DNA of 64,000 nt from Roseicyclus sediminis (GTDB taxonomy: Bacteria > Pseudomonadota > Alphaproteobacteria > Rhodobacterales > Rhodobacteraceae). Made by a program: the position numbers and the translations under genes. Positions 54,134 to 63,831 of the stretch are shown here, one piece after another; within the stretch, counting starts at the first letter, position 1, and each line of letters starts with the position of its first letter. The stretch spans positions 62,001 to 126,000 of the forward strand of contig NZ_JAOPHT010000012.1 of NCBI RefSeq assembly GCF_025515305.1, in the 5' to 3' direction. The notes under the pieces were generated by a model. The model had not been told where the DNA came from, made no database searches, and saw only the letters and a list, made by a program, of their open reading frames with translations.

Positions 54134-54979
54134 ATGACCGCAGACGATCGTGCATTCTCGCCCGCCGAAACAGGCACCGTCGAGACCGCGCCCTGGGGCA
54201 GGTATCCGCCCGGGATGCTGCAGTCGGCCCTCATCGGCCTCGCGCGCCGCAGCTTCCTTCAGCGCGGCACCTTCCGCCATTGGACGACGAACCTCATCAC
54301 GGCGCTCGGCTCGCCGCTCGATATCGAGTGGCGCGGGTGCCGCTACCGGATCGAGGGCAGGAACAACCTGATCGAATACGGGATGCTCCTGCGGCGCGAC
54401 TACAACGGCGCCGAGATCGATTTTCTCCTGGGCGCGCTGGAGCCCGGCGGCGTCGCGCTCGATATCGGGTCCAACATCGGGCTTTACTCGCTGCCGATGG
54501 CGCGCGCCGTGGGATCGGAAGGGACCGTGGTCGCCATCGACGCCAACCCGGCCATGGCCGAGCGGCTGATGTTCAACGCCACGGCCTCGGGGCTCGAGAA
54601 CATCCACATGGTCAACTGCGCGGTGGGTGGTGGCGAGGGCAAGGTCGACCTGCGCATCCGCAAGGACGACGTCGCCATCGTTCGGGTCGAGGAAAGCGAC
54701 ACCGGCACGATCCCGATGCGGACGCTGGCCTCGATCCTGCGCGATCTCGGTGTGACGCGGGTCGATGCGCTGAAGATCGATATCGAGGGGCACGAGGACG
54801 CGGCGCTGGTGCCGTTTCTCGACGAGGCGGAGGACGATGCGCTTCGGCCGTCCCGCATCTCGATCGAGCATCCGCGCTCGGGCGACGACTACAGCGGGTG
54901 CGCGGCGGCGTTCGAGCGCCACGGCTATGTGCGGGTCGGCCAGACGCGGTCGAACTCGCTCTACCGGCGGGGCGGCTGA
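54134..54979 (+). CDS. FkbM-family methyltransferase, second copy
   Basis: 281 residues from the ATG at 54134 with AAGGGGG upstream. SAM motif ALDIGSNIGLYSL near 117-129, AIDANPAMAERLM near 141, and LKIDIEGHEDAALV near 215. The last 19 bases overlap the end of the convergent GT4 gene. It is only distantly like the preceding FkbM protein. Confidence 0.83.
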   Translation: MTADDRAFSPAETGTVETAPWGRYPPGMLQSALIGLARRSFLQRGTFRHWTTNLITALGSPLDIEWRGCRYRIEGRNNLIEYGMLLRRDYNGAEIDFLLGALEPGGVALDIGSNIGLYSLPMARAVGSEGTVVAIDANPAMAERLMFNATASGLENIHMVNCAVGGGEGKVDLRIRKDDVAIVRVEESDTGTIPMRTLASILRDLGVTRVDALKIDIEGHEDAALVPFLDEAEDDALRPSRISIEHPRSGDDYSGCAAAFERHGYVRVGQTRSNSLYRRGG

Positions 54980-56013
54980 CCGCGCTTTTTCATGTCGAAC
55001 AGCTCTTCGTAGGCGTCGACAACGGGCCCCTTCGCGAATTCCGCGTCAAGCCGCCTGCGCCCGGCTTCGGCCAGCCGCGCGCCCAGCCCGGCCTCGTCCC
55101 TGATGCGCGTGATCGCCGCCGCCATGCCTTCTGCATCGCCGATCTCGCACAGAAGCGCGTCCTCGTCCTCACGGATGAACCACGACGGCCCCTCGGACCG
55201 CGTCGAAACGGCCGGCACGCCGGTCTGCCACGCCTCGAGTATGACATTGCCCAGAGGTTCGTGCCGCGAGGGCATCGCGAAGACCGAGGCCGAGGCGATA
55301 ATGTTCATCGGTTCCTCCACCCATCCGGTGAAGCGGGTCCGCGCGGCGATGCCCAGGCGTTCCACGAGCGCTTCGAGGGCTGCGCGTTCCTCTCCCTCGC
55401 CGATCAGCCAGAGCCATGCGCCCGGGATTTTCGCGGCCGCCTCGACCAGGGTCTCGAACCCCTTTCGACGCACGAAACGACCCGCCCCTGCGATGACGAA
55501 GGCGTCCTCAGGCGTTGTCATCCCGGCCCGCGACACGGGCGCCACGGTAACCTCGCGGGCGAAGTTCGAGATCACGCGCAATTCGCCCGTCCAGCCCAGC
55601 CTGCGGCATTTCTCGGCGATGCCAGGCGTATTCGCCACGATCGCGTCGTTGTGGCGGAAGTGGCGCAGGTGGCGCGGATAGTCGCCCAGCCGCGTGAGCT
55701 TCATCGCCGGCGCGTAATCCGGGATCAGCCGGGAGGAGCGCGACATCCACGCCATGATCACGTCCGGCTGCCAGCGGCGGATCATCCGGTGGGTCTGCCA
55801 GGTCAGGATCGGGGTCGTCAGCGACAGGCGCCGGTAGTGGTTTTCCGTGATCGGCCCGATGGCGGCGATCTCGTCACGCCAGATGCGTCCCGGCCGCACG
55901 ATGAAGCGCTGCTCCATGCCGCGCTCGTCAAACGCCTGCACGAGGTTCACGAAGAACCGCTCGGCCCCGCCTTCCTTGCCGAAATGCATGTGGAGGATCT
56001 TGCGGCCGCTCAT
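54961..56013 (-). CDS. GT4-type glycosyltransferase
   Basis: 350 residues, GT-B fold. N-terminal HMHFGKEGGAERFF near 8-21 and C-terminal GAGRFVRRKGFETLV near 177 with PSRHEPLGNVILEAW near 266 (donor-binding E-x7-E). Very similar to the adjacent upstream gene over the whole length, so the two are tandem duplicates. The start overlaps that gene's stop by 4 nt. Confidence 0.88.
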   Translation of the reverse strand: MSGRKILHMHFGKEGGAERFFVNLVQAFDERGMEQRFIVRPGRIWRDEIAAIGPITENHYRRLSLTTPILTWQTHRMIRRWQPDVIMAWMSRSSRLIPDYAPAMKLTRLGDYPRHLRHFRHNDAIVANTPGIAEKCRRLGWTGELRVISNFAREVTVAPVSRAGMTTPEDAFVIAGAGRFVRRKGFETLVEAAAKIPGAWLWLIGEGEERAALEALVERLGIAARTRFTGWVEEPMNIIASASVFAMPSRHEPLGNVILEAWQTGVPAVSTRSEGPSWFIREDEDALLCEIGDAEGMAAAITRIRDEAGLGARLAEAGRRRLDAEFAKGPVVDAYEELFDMKKRGQPPRR

Positions 56014-57053
56014 TCGCGGGCCTTTCCGAGCGCCTCGAAGGTCTCGAGGTAGAGGTCGATGACCGCCTTCTTCGAAAACCGCGCCTCGAGCGTGGCCTTG
56101 GCATTGCCGACCAGTGTCTCGCGCAGGGCCGTGTCGCCCCGCAGCCGCGCGATCGCCGCGGCCATCGCGGCGGGCTCGTCGATCGGAACGAGAAGCGCGT
56201 CCTTGCCGTCCGTGGCGAACCAGTTCGGCCCGTCCGTCCGGGTCGCGACGCTTGGGATGTCGCAGTGCCAGGCCTCGATCAGGACGTTGCCGAGCGGCTC
56301 CTCGCGCGAGGGCATGACGAATACGTCGGCCCCGGCGATCAGGTTCATCGGCTCCGCCTGCCATCCGGCGAAGCGCACGCGCCCGGCGATCCCGAGTTGG
56401 GCCGCAAGCGTTTCGAGCTCGTCCCGATCCTCGCCGTCCCCGGCGAGCCAGAGCCAGGCATCGGGCAGGGTCGCCACGGCCCGCAACAGCGTGTCATAGC
56501 CCTTGATGTAGGTGAACCGCCCGGCCGAGCCGATGACGAAGGCATCTGGCGGTGTCCCCATCTCGGCGCGCGAGACCGGTATGGGCGATACCGGCCGTGC
56601 GAAATTCGAGATCACCGGCATCGCGCCTTTCCACCCGATGGCATGGGTGTGGTGCGCGATGGAAGGATTGTTGCAGATGACCGCGTCGAGGTGCCGGAAG
56701 TGGCTTACGTGGCGCGGGTAGTCGCCGAGGCGCACGACCTTCACCGTGTCGCGCAGATCTGGGATGAGACGCGCCGCGGGCGCCCGCCACGCCATCGCGA
56801 CGTCGGGCCGAAAATCTCGCATCGCCCGCCGCATCCGCCGGAGGGCCAGCATAGACCCCGGCGTGCGGCGCATGAAGGTGCCTTCGTGGATTTCCCCCAG
56901 CCCCTCGATCTCCTGTCGCCAGGCGCGTCCGGGCCGGATCGCGAAGGCCTGCTCGATGCCGCGTTCGGCGAAGGCCTGCGCCAGCGTCACGAAGAACCGC
57001 TCGGTTCCGCCCTCGCGCCCCATCTGGACGTGGAAGATCCGCCGGATCGTCAT
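56010..57053 (-). CDS. GT4-type glycosyltransferase, tandem paralogue
   Basis: 347 residues. Same block order as its neighbour: VQMGREGGTERFF near 9, GSAGRFTYIKGYDTLL near 174 and PSREEPLGNVLIEAW near 264. Both share the LGDYPRH-SHFRHLDA-type middle segment. It sits second in a three-gene minus-strand unit (GT25, GT4, GT4) with 4-nt overlaps. Confidence 0.88.
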   Translation of the reverse strand: MTIRRIFHVQMGREGGTERFFVTLAQAFAERGIEQAFAIRPGRAWRQEIEGLGEIHEGTFMRRTPGSMLALRRMRRAMRDFRPDVAMAWRAPAARLIPDLRDTVKVVRLGDYPRHVSHFRHLDAVICNNPSIAHHTHAIGWKGAMPVISNFARPVSPIPVSRAEMGTPPDAFVIGSAGRFTYIKGYDTLLRAVATLPDAWLWLAGDGEDRDELETLAAQLGIAGRVRFAGWQAEPMNLIAGADVFVMPSREEPLGNVLIEAWHCDIPSVATRTDGPNWFATDGKDALLVPIDEPAAMAAAIARLRGDTALRETLVGNAKATLEARFSKKAVIDLYLETFEALGKARE

Positions 57054-57817
57054 GCGCGGGGACCGCGGAGCCTGTGGCCGACAAGCTTCAGGTTGTAGCC
57101 CGCCTGGTAGCGCAGGCGCGCCCACATGCTCTGCCAGGCGGGGCGTGCATCCGCGCGGGCGGCGCGCTTGCGCGTGTCGCCCACGGTTCCCGTTACGGTC
57201 TCCTGCGCGCCGAGCGAAAGGGGCTGCGGGTCGACGATGCGGATATCGAGGCCGGCCTCCCAGAAGAACTTGTGATCCTCGTCGACCGGCCGGAAGAACG
57301 GGACCGAGGACGTCGCGAGGCGTTCGGCGGCGGATCTCGTGATCACGTAGCCGAGGGTGGTGCTGGGGACGCGGTAGGGCGTCCCGAGGGCGAGACCCGG
57401 CGCGATCTGCCGTGGCGCGATGATGCGTCCGGGCGACCGGATCGAATAGAGCTTCACGATGTCCCAGTCGTCGGTCGCCGAATCCCGCGACAATGCCGCG
57501 AGCGTACCCGACAGGTCGCCCGTGACGCGAAAATCGTCCTCGAGAACGAGGGCGCCTGGGGCGTCGCCCTCCGCGATGCGTTCCCAGACGCGCACATGGC
57601 TGAGGTAGCAGCCGATCTCGGGGCGCACCAAGGGGTGCTTGGCCAGCCGCGCGTTGCGCTTGGCGTCGTAGACCTCCGCGATCGTCTCCTCGGGCAGGGC
57701 CCAGCCGTTGACCGCGTCGAGCCGGGTCCACTCGATCCCCTGCGCCGCAAGCTCCCGCCGTGCGTTCTCCAGCCGCTCGGTATTGTCGGCGAGGTTGATG
57801 ACGTAGGTAGGCCACAT
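57050..57817 (-). CDS. GT25-family glycosyltransferase (LPS biosynthesis type)
   Basis: 255 residues from the ATG at 57817 (MWPTYVINLADN); a longer in-frame reading adds an Arg-rich leader and is rejected. The GT25 signature YVINLADNTERLENA is at about 4-18, and LVLEDDFRVTGD, the metal-binding DxD-like site, is near 90. It is divergent from another GT25 gene 134 nt away. Confidence 0.86.
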   Translation of the reverse strand: MWPTYVINLADNTERLENARRELAAQGIEWTRLDAVNGWALPEETIAEVYDAKRNARLAKHPLVRPEIGCYLSHVRVWERIAEGDAPGALVLEDDFRVTGDLSGTLAALSRDSATDDWDIVKLYSIRSPGRIIAPRQIAPGLALGTPYRVPSTTLGYVITRSAAERLATSSVPFFRPVDEDHKFFWEAGLDIRIVDPQPLSLGAQETVTGTVGDTRKRAARADARPAWQSMWARLRYQAGYNLKLVGHRLRGPRA

Positions 57818-57951
57818 GGGGCGCGCCGATCTCCACGGGACATGGCGCGGGCGGTATAGGCCCGCCACCGTCGCGCCACAAGACACGCGCGACCTTGAGA
57901 TCGGGCGGGCATTCGTGAAACAAGCGCGGCATCGAACCCCGGAACGCCCCA

Positions 57952-58764
57952 ATGCCGCAAGCCATCCCCGTCTACGTGATCAACCTCGACCGGCGTCCGG
58001 ACCGGCTGGAGCGGATCGCGCAACACCTGGAAGAGCGCGGCGTGACCTGGGAACGAGTGTCGGGCTGCGACGGTGCCTCGGCTTCCGAGGCGGACCTCTC
58101 GCAGATCATCGAGCGGCGCGGACCGCTCGGGCCCCTCGGCGTCGGCGACCGCGCCTGCACCGTCAGCCATGCGCTGGCATGGGAACGGTTCCTCGAAGGC
58201 GCCGCCAGTCACGCGCTGTTTCTCGAGGATGACATCTATCTCGGCGCCGATCTGGCCGAGACACTTGCGGCGACGGACTGGATCCCGGCTGGCGCGGACG
58301 CGGTCAAGCTCGAGAAATACAATTCAGGGTCCTCCCGGCTCCTGCTCGGGCCCGTGGTCGGGCAGACGCCCGGCGGGCGCGACCTCAGGCGGATGCGGTC
58401 GCGCCACGTGGGCGGAGGGGCCTACATCCTGTCGCGCCGCGGGGCGGAACTCGCGCTGGGCTGGCGCGGGCGGATGCGCGTGCCGGTCGACCACTTCCTC
58501 TTCAACGACACGCTGTCGCCGGTGATGGCTGCGCTGAGCCCGGTGATCACGGTCCCCGGCATGGCGACGCAACGCAAATACGCCTATGACAGCGACACGG
58601 CCTCTCACAACCGCGCGGCCATGCCCAAGGGCTTGCGGCGTCGGTTGCTGACGCTTCAGCGGGGCGCCTTCGAGTTGCGGCGTTTGCCGATGCAACTGCT
58701 GGAGCTTGCCACGGGACGCGCCTCGCTGGTCGACGTGGCCTTCGCCGAAACCCCGCCCGGCTGA
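57952..58764 (+). CDS. GT25-family glycosyltransferase
   Basis: 270 residues. Signature VYVINLDRRPDRLERI at about 7-22, CTVSHALAWERFLEG near 65, and FLEDDIYLGADL near 90. It is a diverged homologue of the minus-strand GT25 gene. Followed 30 nt later by a GT4 gene on the same strand. Confidence 0.87.
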   Translation: MPQAIPVYVINLDRRPDRLERIAQHLEERGVTWERVSGCDGASASEADLSQIIERRGPLGPLGVGDRACTVSHALAWERFLEGAASHALFLEDDIYLGADLAETLAATDWIPAGADAVKLEKYNSGSSRLLLGPVVGQTPGGRDLRRMRSRHVGGGAYILSRRGAELALGWRGRMRVPVDHFLFNDTLSPVMAALSPVITVPGMATQRKYAYDSDTASHNRAAMPKGLRRRLLTLQRGAFELRRLPMQLLELATGRASLVDVAFAETPPG

Positions 58765-58794
58765 CGCCCGGCGCGCCAGAGAGTACCGAGGCCG

Positions 58795-59937
58795 ATGCCC
58801 GACAGTTCCCCCTCCGGCCAGGACAGGACCGACGCGCGGCAAGCCGCCGCGACGATCCCGCGACCGCCGCTGGCCGAGATCGAGGTGATCGTCCCGAACT
58901 TCAAGCGGCGGCTCTCCGGCGTCACGGCGACCATCGCCCGGCTCGTGCCGATCCAGGCCGGGCGGATATCGCTCGCCACGCTGGGTCCCGGCCTTCCGTC
59001 CGGGTTTCCGTCGCTGGGGTTTCTCGGGCTCCTCCGCATGCCCGGGACGCGTCCGGAGGGCGGGCCGCGCGTCTGGCATGCCCGGCGCAACACGGAAATG
59101 ATCGGCGGCCTTTTCGCAAAGCACATCCTGCGAAAGCGCCTTCGGCTCGTCTTCACGTCCGCGTCTCAGCGCGAGCATACCTGGCTCACGCGGTGGCTGA
59201 TCGGGCGCATGGACGCGGTGATCGCTACGTCGGGCCGGACCGCGGAGTATCTCGAACGTCCCGCGACGGTGATCCTGCACGGGATCGACACCGCAAGGTT
59301 CCGGCCGGCCTCCGCGGAGGAGAAGACCTCGCTGCGCCGGGGCCTCGGGCTGCCCGCAGACGGACCGATCGTCGGCTGCTATGGCCGGATCCGGGCCCAG
59401 AAGGGCACGGATGTCTTCGTGGACGCGATGGCGCGGCTCATTCCCGAGAGGCCCGGCCTGACCGCCATCGTCATGGGCCGGTCCACCTCGCGCCACGAGG
59501 AGTTCGAGCGTTCGCTGCGCGAGAGGGTGGAAAAGGCCGGGCTTTCCGATCGCATCCTCTTTCTCCCCGAAGTCACCGTCGACGCGATGGCCGACTGGTA
59601 CCGGGTGCTCGACCTGTTCATCGCGCCGCAACGCTGGGAGGGGTTCGGACTGACCCCTCTGGAGGCGATGTCGTGCGGGGTGCCGGTCGTCGCCACGACG
59701 GTCGGCGCATTTCCCGAGCTCGTCGTGGAGGGCGAGACAGGGGCACTGGTGCCGCCCGGGGATGTCGATGCCATGACGGGGGCCGCGGCCGGGTTCCTCG
59801 ACGATGCGGCGCGGCGTGCCGGGGCCGCGGATGCCGCGCGTCGGCACATGCTGGACGGGTTCCGCATCGAGGACGAAGCCGAAGCCATCATCGCGGTCTA
59901 CAGGTCCCTGCTCGGCGGGCAGGTTCGCAACGGCTGA
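58795..59937 (+). CDS. GT4-type glycosyltransferase (WaaG-like)
   Basis: 380 residues. The N-terminus carries about 25 polar residues, then EVIVPNFKRRLSGVTATIA. The C-terminal half has GCYGRIRAQKGTDVFVDA near 195 and APQRWEGFGLTPLEAMSCG near 280, the donor-binding region with E-x7-E. The layout suggests LPS core or O-antigen assembly. Cytoplasmic or membrane-associated. Confidence 0.87.
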   Translation: MPDSSPSGQDRTDARQAAATIPRPPLAEIEVIVPNFKRRLSGVTATIARLVPIQAGRISLATLGPGLPSGFPSLGFLGLLRMPGTRPEGGPRVWHARRNTEMIGGLFAKHILRKRLRLVFTSASQREHTWLTRWLIGRMDAVIATSGRTAEYLERPATVILHGIDTARFRPASAEEKTSLRRGLGLPADGPIVGCYGRIRAQKGTDVFVDAMARLIPERPGLTAIVMGRSTSRHEEFERSLRERVEKAGLSDRILFLPEVTVDAMADWYRVLDLFIAPQRWEGFGLTPLEAMSCGVPVVATTVGAFPELVVEGETGALVPPGDVDAMTGAAAGFLDDAARRAGAADAARRHMLDGFRIEDEAEAIIAVYRSLLGGQVRNG

Positions 59938-59958
59938 AGGCTCGCGGGTCTTCCGCGC

Positions 59959-60570
59959 TCAGCTCTTCGATGCCAGTTGCACGGCATCGTAGCTTTCGCG
60001 CAGCCAGTCCTCGAAGGTCACGCCGCTCCGCTCATTGGTTTGCGCATAGGCATCCAGGATCCGGTGGACCGCGCCCGCCCGCCCGAAGGACAGGTGTCCG
60101 TAGCTCCAGTGCAGGCTCTTGCGCGCGGTCTCCAGCGGTTCACCCTTGATCACGTGCCGGTAGAGCGTGACGGCAAGCCCGGTCCGGTCCGCCCCGGACT
60201 TGCAATGCACGAGCATCGGCTTCGGCATCTCCCGAAACAGGTCCAGCAGTTCCAAAAGGGTCTCGCGCTGCGGAAGCTTGCCGGTCCGAAGGCGGATGAA
60301 GCGAAGCTCCAGGCCCAGTTCCTCGCAGGCCGCCTGCTCGCGACGGTTGGGCGAGGCGTCGGGATCTCCGCGAAGCGACAGGACCGACTTGATCCCGAGG
60401 TCCCGGGCCTGCTTCAGGCGCCGGTAGCCCGGGTGGTTGGAGCGGTAGAGATCGGCATCGACCTTGTAGAAGTTCGGGATCACGGCGCGCAGAAGGGCAT
60501 GGTCCGCGACCCAGTAGCGGTAGGTCGGCCACCACCACGCCTCCCGTGCCTTGCGCCGCAATCTCTCCAC
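59959..60570 (-). CDS. dual-specificity/tyrosine phosphatase-like protein
   Basis: 203 residues starting at a GTG (60570, AGGGA upstream). The phosphatase loop HCKSGADRTGLAVTLYRH, with the C-x5-R motif, is near residues 121-138; an upstream Asp is available in the YRSNHPGYRRLKQARDLG region. Proteins of this type sit near surface-polysaccharide genes in Rhodobacteraceae. The substrate is unknown; it could regulate glycan export or phosphorylated lipids. Confidence 0.82.
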   Translation of the reverse strand: MERLRRKAREAWWWPTYRYWVADHALLRAVIPNFYKVDADLYRSNHPGYRRLKQARDLGIKSVLSLRGDPDASPNRREQAACEELGLELRFIRLRTGKLPQRETLLELLDLFREMPKPMLVHCKSGADRTGLAVTLYRHVIKGEPLETARKSLHWSYGHLSFGRAGAVHRILDAYAQTNERSGVTFEDWLRESYDAVQLASKS

Positions 60571-60669
60571 GTCCGGTCCCTGCCGAAGTTGGTCCCTGGC
60601 CGCCGGCCATCCGTGCGCCCACCCTGTCCCGAAGGATTGCGGCGGCTTACACGCGGGAAGCCCGTGCGT

Positions 60670-62448
60670 CTAGTTCAGCGCCCCCTGAAGGGCATGCATC
60701 CTCGCATAGGCCCCGCCGAGCCCAAGAAGCGTCTGGTGGGTGCCTTCCTCGACCACGCGGCCCGCCTCCATCACCACGATCTTGTCCGCCGCGCGGATCG
60801 TCGAAAGCCGGTGCGCGATCACCAGTGTCGTGCGTCCCTGAGACAGTCTGTCGAGCGCCTCCTGAACCAGCTGTTCCGACCTGGTGTCGAGCGCTGAGGT
60901 CGGCTCGTCCAGCAGCAGGACGGGGGCCGATTTCAGCATGGCGCGCGCGATCGTGACCCTCTGCCGCTGCCCTCCCGACAGGGCCGAGCCCCTGGGGCCG
61001 ACGGGCGTGTCGAGCCCGAGGGGAAAATGGTCCGCGAATTCCAGCACCGAGGCATTTCGCGCCGCCTCGCGCACCTCCTCCTCGGTGGCGTCGAGGCGAC
61101 CCATCCTGATGTTGGCGGCGATGGTCTCGTCGAAAAGCGCGCTTTCCTGGCTGACCACGGCGATGCCGTCGCGCAGCGCCTCGATCTCGATCTGCTCGAC
61201 GGGCGTGCCGCCAATCGAGATGGTGCCCGAATTCGCGTCCGAAAGCCGCGTCAGAAGCGTGAAGACAGTCGTCTTGCCCGCGCCGGAGGGCCCGACCAGC
61301 GCGGTGGTGCGGCCCGCCTCGGCCAGGAACGATAGCCCCTGCAGGACCGGCGCATCCTCGTATCCGAACCCGACGTCGTCGAAGCGGATGTCGCCGGTGG
61401 CCATCGGCTTCGCCTGCGCGGCCTGAAGGACGGTCGGTTTCATGTCGAACACCGCATAGATCCGCTCGACCGAGGCAAGGCTCGCCTGGATCTGGCCCGC
61501 GACGTTCGACAGACGCCGGAGCGGTTCGAACATCAGCCCGAGCGCGGTGAAGAACGACATGAACTGGCCGATCGTCTTCTCGCCCGAGATGATCTGCTGC
61601 CCGCCGAACCAGAGCACGGCGATGAACCCCGCCGCGGCCAGCAGGTCCATCGTGGCAGGGTTCGCGGCGAGTCCCGCCTGCGCCCGCAGCGACGGCCGCA
61701 GATAGCCCTTCAGCTCGCGTTCGAAGCGCGCGTCCTCGGACTTTTCCAGACGGTTGAGTTTGATCGTCTGGATGCCGTGAAAGATCTCGTCGAGCCGCGT
61801 GGACAGGCGCGCCGCGGCGGCGCGGGACTGAAGCGACGTGGCGCGGATCAGCCGGTGCAGCAGGTAGAGCGGCACCACCAGCAGCGGGATGCCGATCAGC
61901 GCCGTGAGCGTCCATTGCCAGTCGGTGGCGAGCATCACCACCAGAAGCGAGATCAGGGTGATCGAATCCCGGCCCAGCGACATCAGCGCGGTCGTCGCCA
62001 GCGACTGCAGCGCCGCCGCATCGCCGCGCACCCGTTCCAGCAGCGATCCCGGCGGATTGTCCTGGAAGAAACGCTGGTCGAGGGTCAGCATGTGGCGCAG
62101 AAGCAGCGCCTGAAGCCGCGTGGTGACCTTGAGGCCGACGGACACGACGATCAGCCGCTGCGTGAAACTGGCCACGCCGCGCAGGACGAACAGGCCGGCG
62201 ATCAGCCCGCCGATCATGACCACCCCGTCGAAAGACCCGTTCTCGAAAAGCCCGTCGAAGAGCGGCCGCACGAGCCAGGCGAAGGCGCCGAGCGCCGCGC
62301 CCTCGACCGCCATGAACGCCACTGCGATCAGGAGCACCGGAACATGCATGCGCACATGCTCGCGCCAGACGCGGCGCAAGAGGTCGCCCTGCGCCGAAGC
62401 CGAGCCTGCGCCCTCGCGGGGAGTATCGAGCGATTGCCGCGCGCTCAT
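60670..62448 (-). CDS. MsbA-like ABC exporter (fused membrane and ATPase domains)
   Basis: 592 residues. Six helices in the first 320 residues, then an ATPase domain with Walker A GPSGAGKTT near 385, signature LSGGQRQRV near 490, Walker [12 protein letters not shown] near 510 and switch His in AHRLST. The half-transporter layout matches MsbA and related lipid flippases. Location next to glycan genes suggests export of a lipid-linked sugar or lipid A, which cannot be decided here. Confidence 0.88.
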   Translation of the reverse strand: MSARQSLDTPREGAGSASAQGDLLRRVWREHVRMHVPVLLIAVAFMAVEGAALGAFAWLVRPLFDGLFENGSFDGVVMIGGLIAGLFVLRGVASFTQRLIVVSVGLKVTTRLQALLLRHMLTLDQRFFQDNPPGSLLERVRGDAAALQSLATTALMSLGRDSITLISLLVVMLATDWQWTLTALIGIPLLVVPLYLLHRLIRATSLQSRAAAARLSTRLDEIFHGIQTIKLNRLEKSEDARFERELKGYLRPSLRAQAGLAANPATMDLLAAAGFIAVLWFGGQQIISGEKTIGQFMSFFTALGLMFEPLRRLSNVAGQIQASLASVERIYAVFDMKPTVLQAAQAKPMATGDIRFDDVGFGYEDAPVLQGLSFLAEAGRTTALVGPSGAGKTTVFTLLTRLSDANSGTISIGGTPVEQIEIEALRDGIAVVSQESALFDETIAANIRMGRLDATEEEVREAARNASVLEFADHFPLGLDTPVGPRGSALSGGQRQRVTIARAMLKSAPVLLLDEPTSALDTRSEQLVQEALDRLSQGRTTLVIAHRLSTIRAADKIVVMEAGRVVEEGTHQTLLGLGGAYARMHALQGALN

Positions 62449-62605
62449 CGGTGCGCGCGCCCCGGCTGCGGGCGCCGTCCGGTCAGGCGGGAAATGGACA
62501 GGGGGAGGTGCAAGGCGTCTCCGGCGATGGCCGCATGCGTTGCGCAGGTGCTACGACATGCGGCCCCGCCAGACAAGCCGCAGGGGCTCAGGCGCGCCGG
62601 TGCCG

Positions 62606-63784
62606 TCAGGGGGCGGCGTCCTCGACGGCCCGGAAATCGCAGCCATACCCCTCGTCCGCGAGGTCGCCGCCTGTGGCGACAAGCGCGCCGAGCCGTCCGA
62701 GTTCGTCCGCGCATTTCGCACCCGCGCCGTTCCCCCCGGCAAGCAGGGTGAGCCCCGGCGCGATCCGCGCGACGTAGGGCTTGCCGGTCGTGGTGAACGC
62801 GACCGCGCAGGCCCCGGTGAAACTGCGCTCCATCGGCAGACCCGGCATGACCCTCCCCAGCGCGGCCAGAAGCTCCCGTCCGGCCCCGGCACTTCCGCTG
62901 CCCCGGAACCAGCGTGTCATGTCCGGCTTGGTGCGGAGACGCGGGCTGTCATCCTCGCCGCCGATCTTTACCAGCCACCTTCCGTCCGGGTAACGGATCG
63001 GCGGCAGAAGGTAGAGGTCGTGCGCCTGCTCCTCGGGCACGAAGATCAGGGTGGGCATGCCGGCCAACGCAGCGGCCTCCCGCTGCGCCAGCTCAACGAA
63101 CGCGATGGTGCGGGCATAGACCTCCATCGCCGGGCGGAACGGCAGGAGCGCGTCCATCCCCGCATAGGCGCCGGTGGCGACGACAACCTCGCCCGCATCG
63201 ACCGCTTCGCCCGATCCAAGGGTGATCCGACCGTCCCGGCGCGCGACCGCGACATCGGGGAGGACCCGTGCTCCGGCGGCGATGGCCAGCGTCTCCTCGG
63301 CCCTCCGCATGGCGCGAGGATCAATCCATCCGCCCGCGGGGTCCCACGCCGCACGGGTGCCCGGTGCGAAACGGAACATCGGGAACCGCGCCGCAAGCGC
63401 TGCTCCCTCGAGCCGGTCATGGGCGATGCCTTCCGTCCCCGCCACGCCGAGAAAGGCGTCGCCGAACGCCGCGCCCGGACCTGCGGAGGGTGCGGCCATC
63501 ATGCCGCCGACCGGGTGATAGAAGCCGATCCCCGATCGCGCCTCGATATCGCCGTAGCGCGCGATGGACCGCGCCGAGAGCCGCGCCCAGTCCGCGTCGT
63601 GGGCGAGGATGCGCGTGATTCGGCCCGCGTCGTGATGGCTGGCGAACGGACCCTCGAAAAGGGCGGGGTCGGCCGGTTCCTCCGGCCCGATCAGGACGAC
63701 GGAATGACCCGCTTCGGCCAGGTGCCGGGCGCAGGCGGTGCCCATGAGGCCCCGTCCCACCACGGCGAAGTCCGGCCTCGTCAC
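62606..63784 (-). CDS. FAD-dependent oxidoreductase (DAO/SoxA family)
   Basis: 392 residues starting at a GTG. The FAD-binding GRGLMGTACARHLAEAG motif is at about 8-24, with a DAO-like catalytic core and a late GNGAGAKCADELG segment near 360-372 that completes the FAD site. Family members oxidise amino acids or N-methyl amino acids such as sarcosine. It seems unrelated to the glycan genes. Confidence 0.83.
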   Translation of the reverse strand: MTRPDFAVVGRGLMGTACARHLAEAGHSVVLIGPEEPADPALFEGPFASHHDAGRITRILAHDADWARLSARSIARYGDIEARSGIGFYHPVGGMMAAPSAGPGAAFGDAFLGVAGTEGIAHDRLEGAALAARFPMFRFAPGTRAAWDPAGGWIDPRAMRRAEETLAIAAGARVLPDVAVARRDGRITLGSGEAVDAGEVVVATGAYAGMDALLPFRPAMEVYARTIAFVELAQREAAALAGMPTLIFVPEEQAHDLYLLPPIRYPDGRWLVKIGGEDDSPRLRTKPDMTRWFRGSGSAGAGRELLAALGRVMPGLPMERSFTGACAVAFTTTGKPYVARIAPGLTLLAGGNGAGAKCADELGRLGALVATGGDLADEGYGCDFRAVEDAAP

Positions 63785-63831
63785 CGCGGTTCCCGGAGAA
63801 ATGACGTCACGCCATGGCGCGATGCCGTGCC

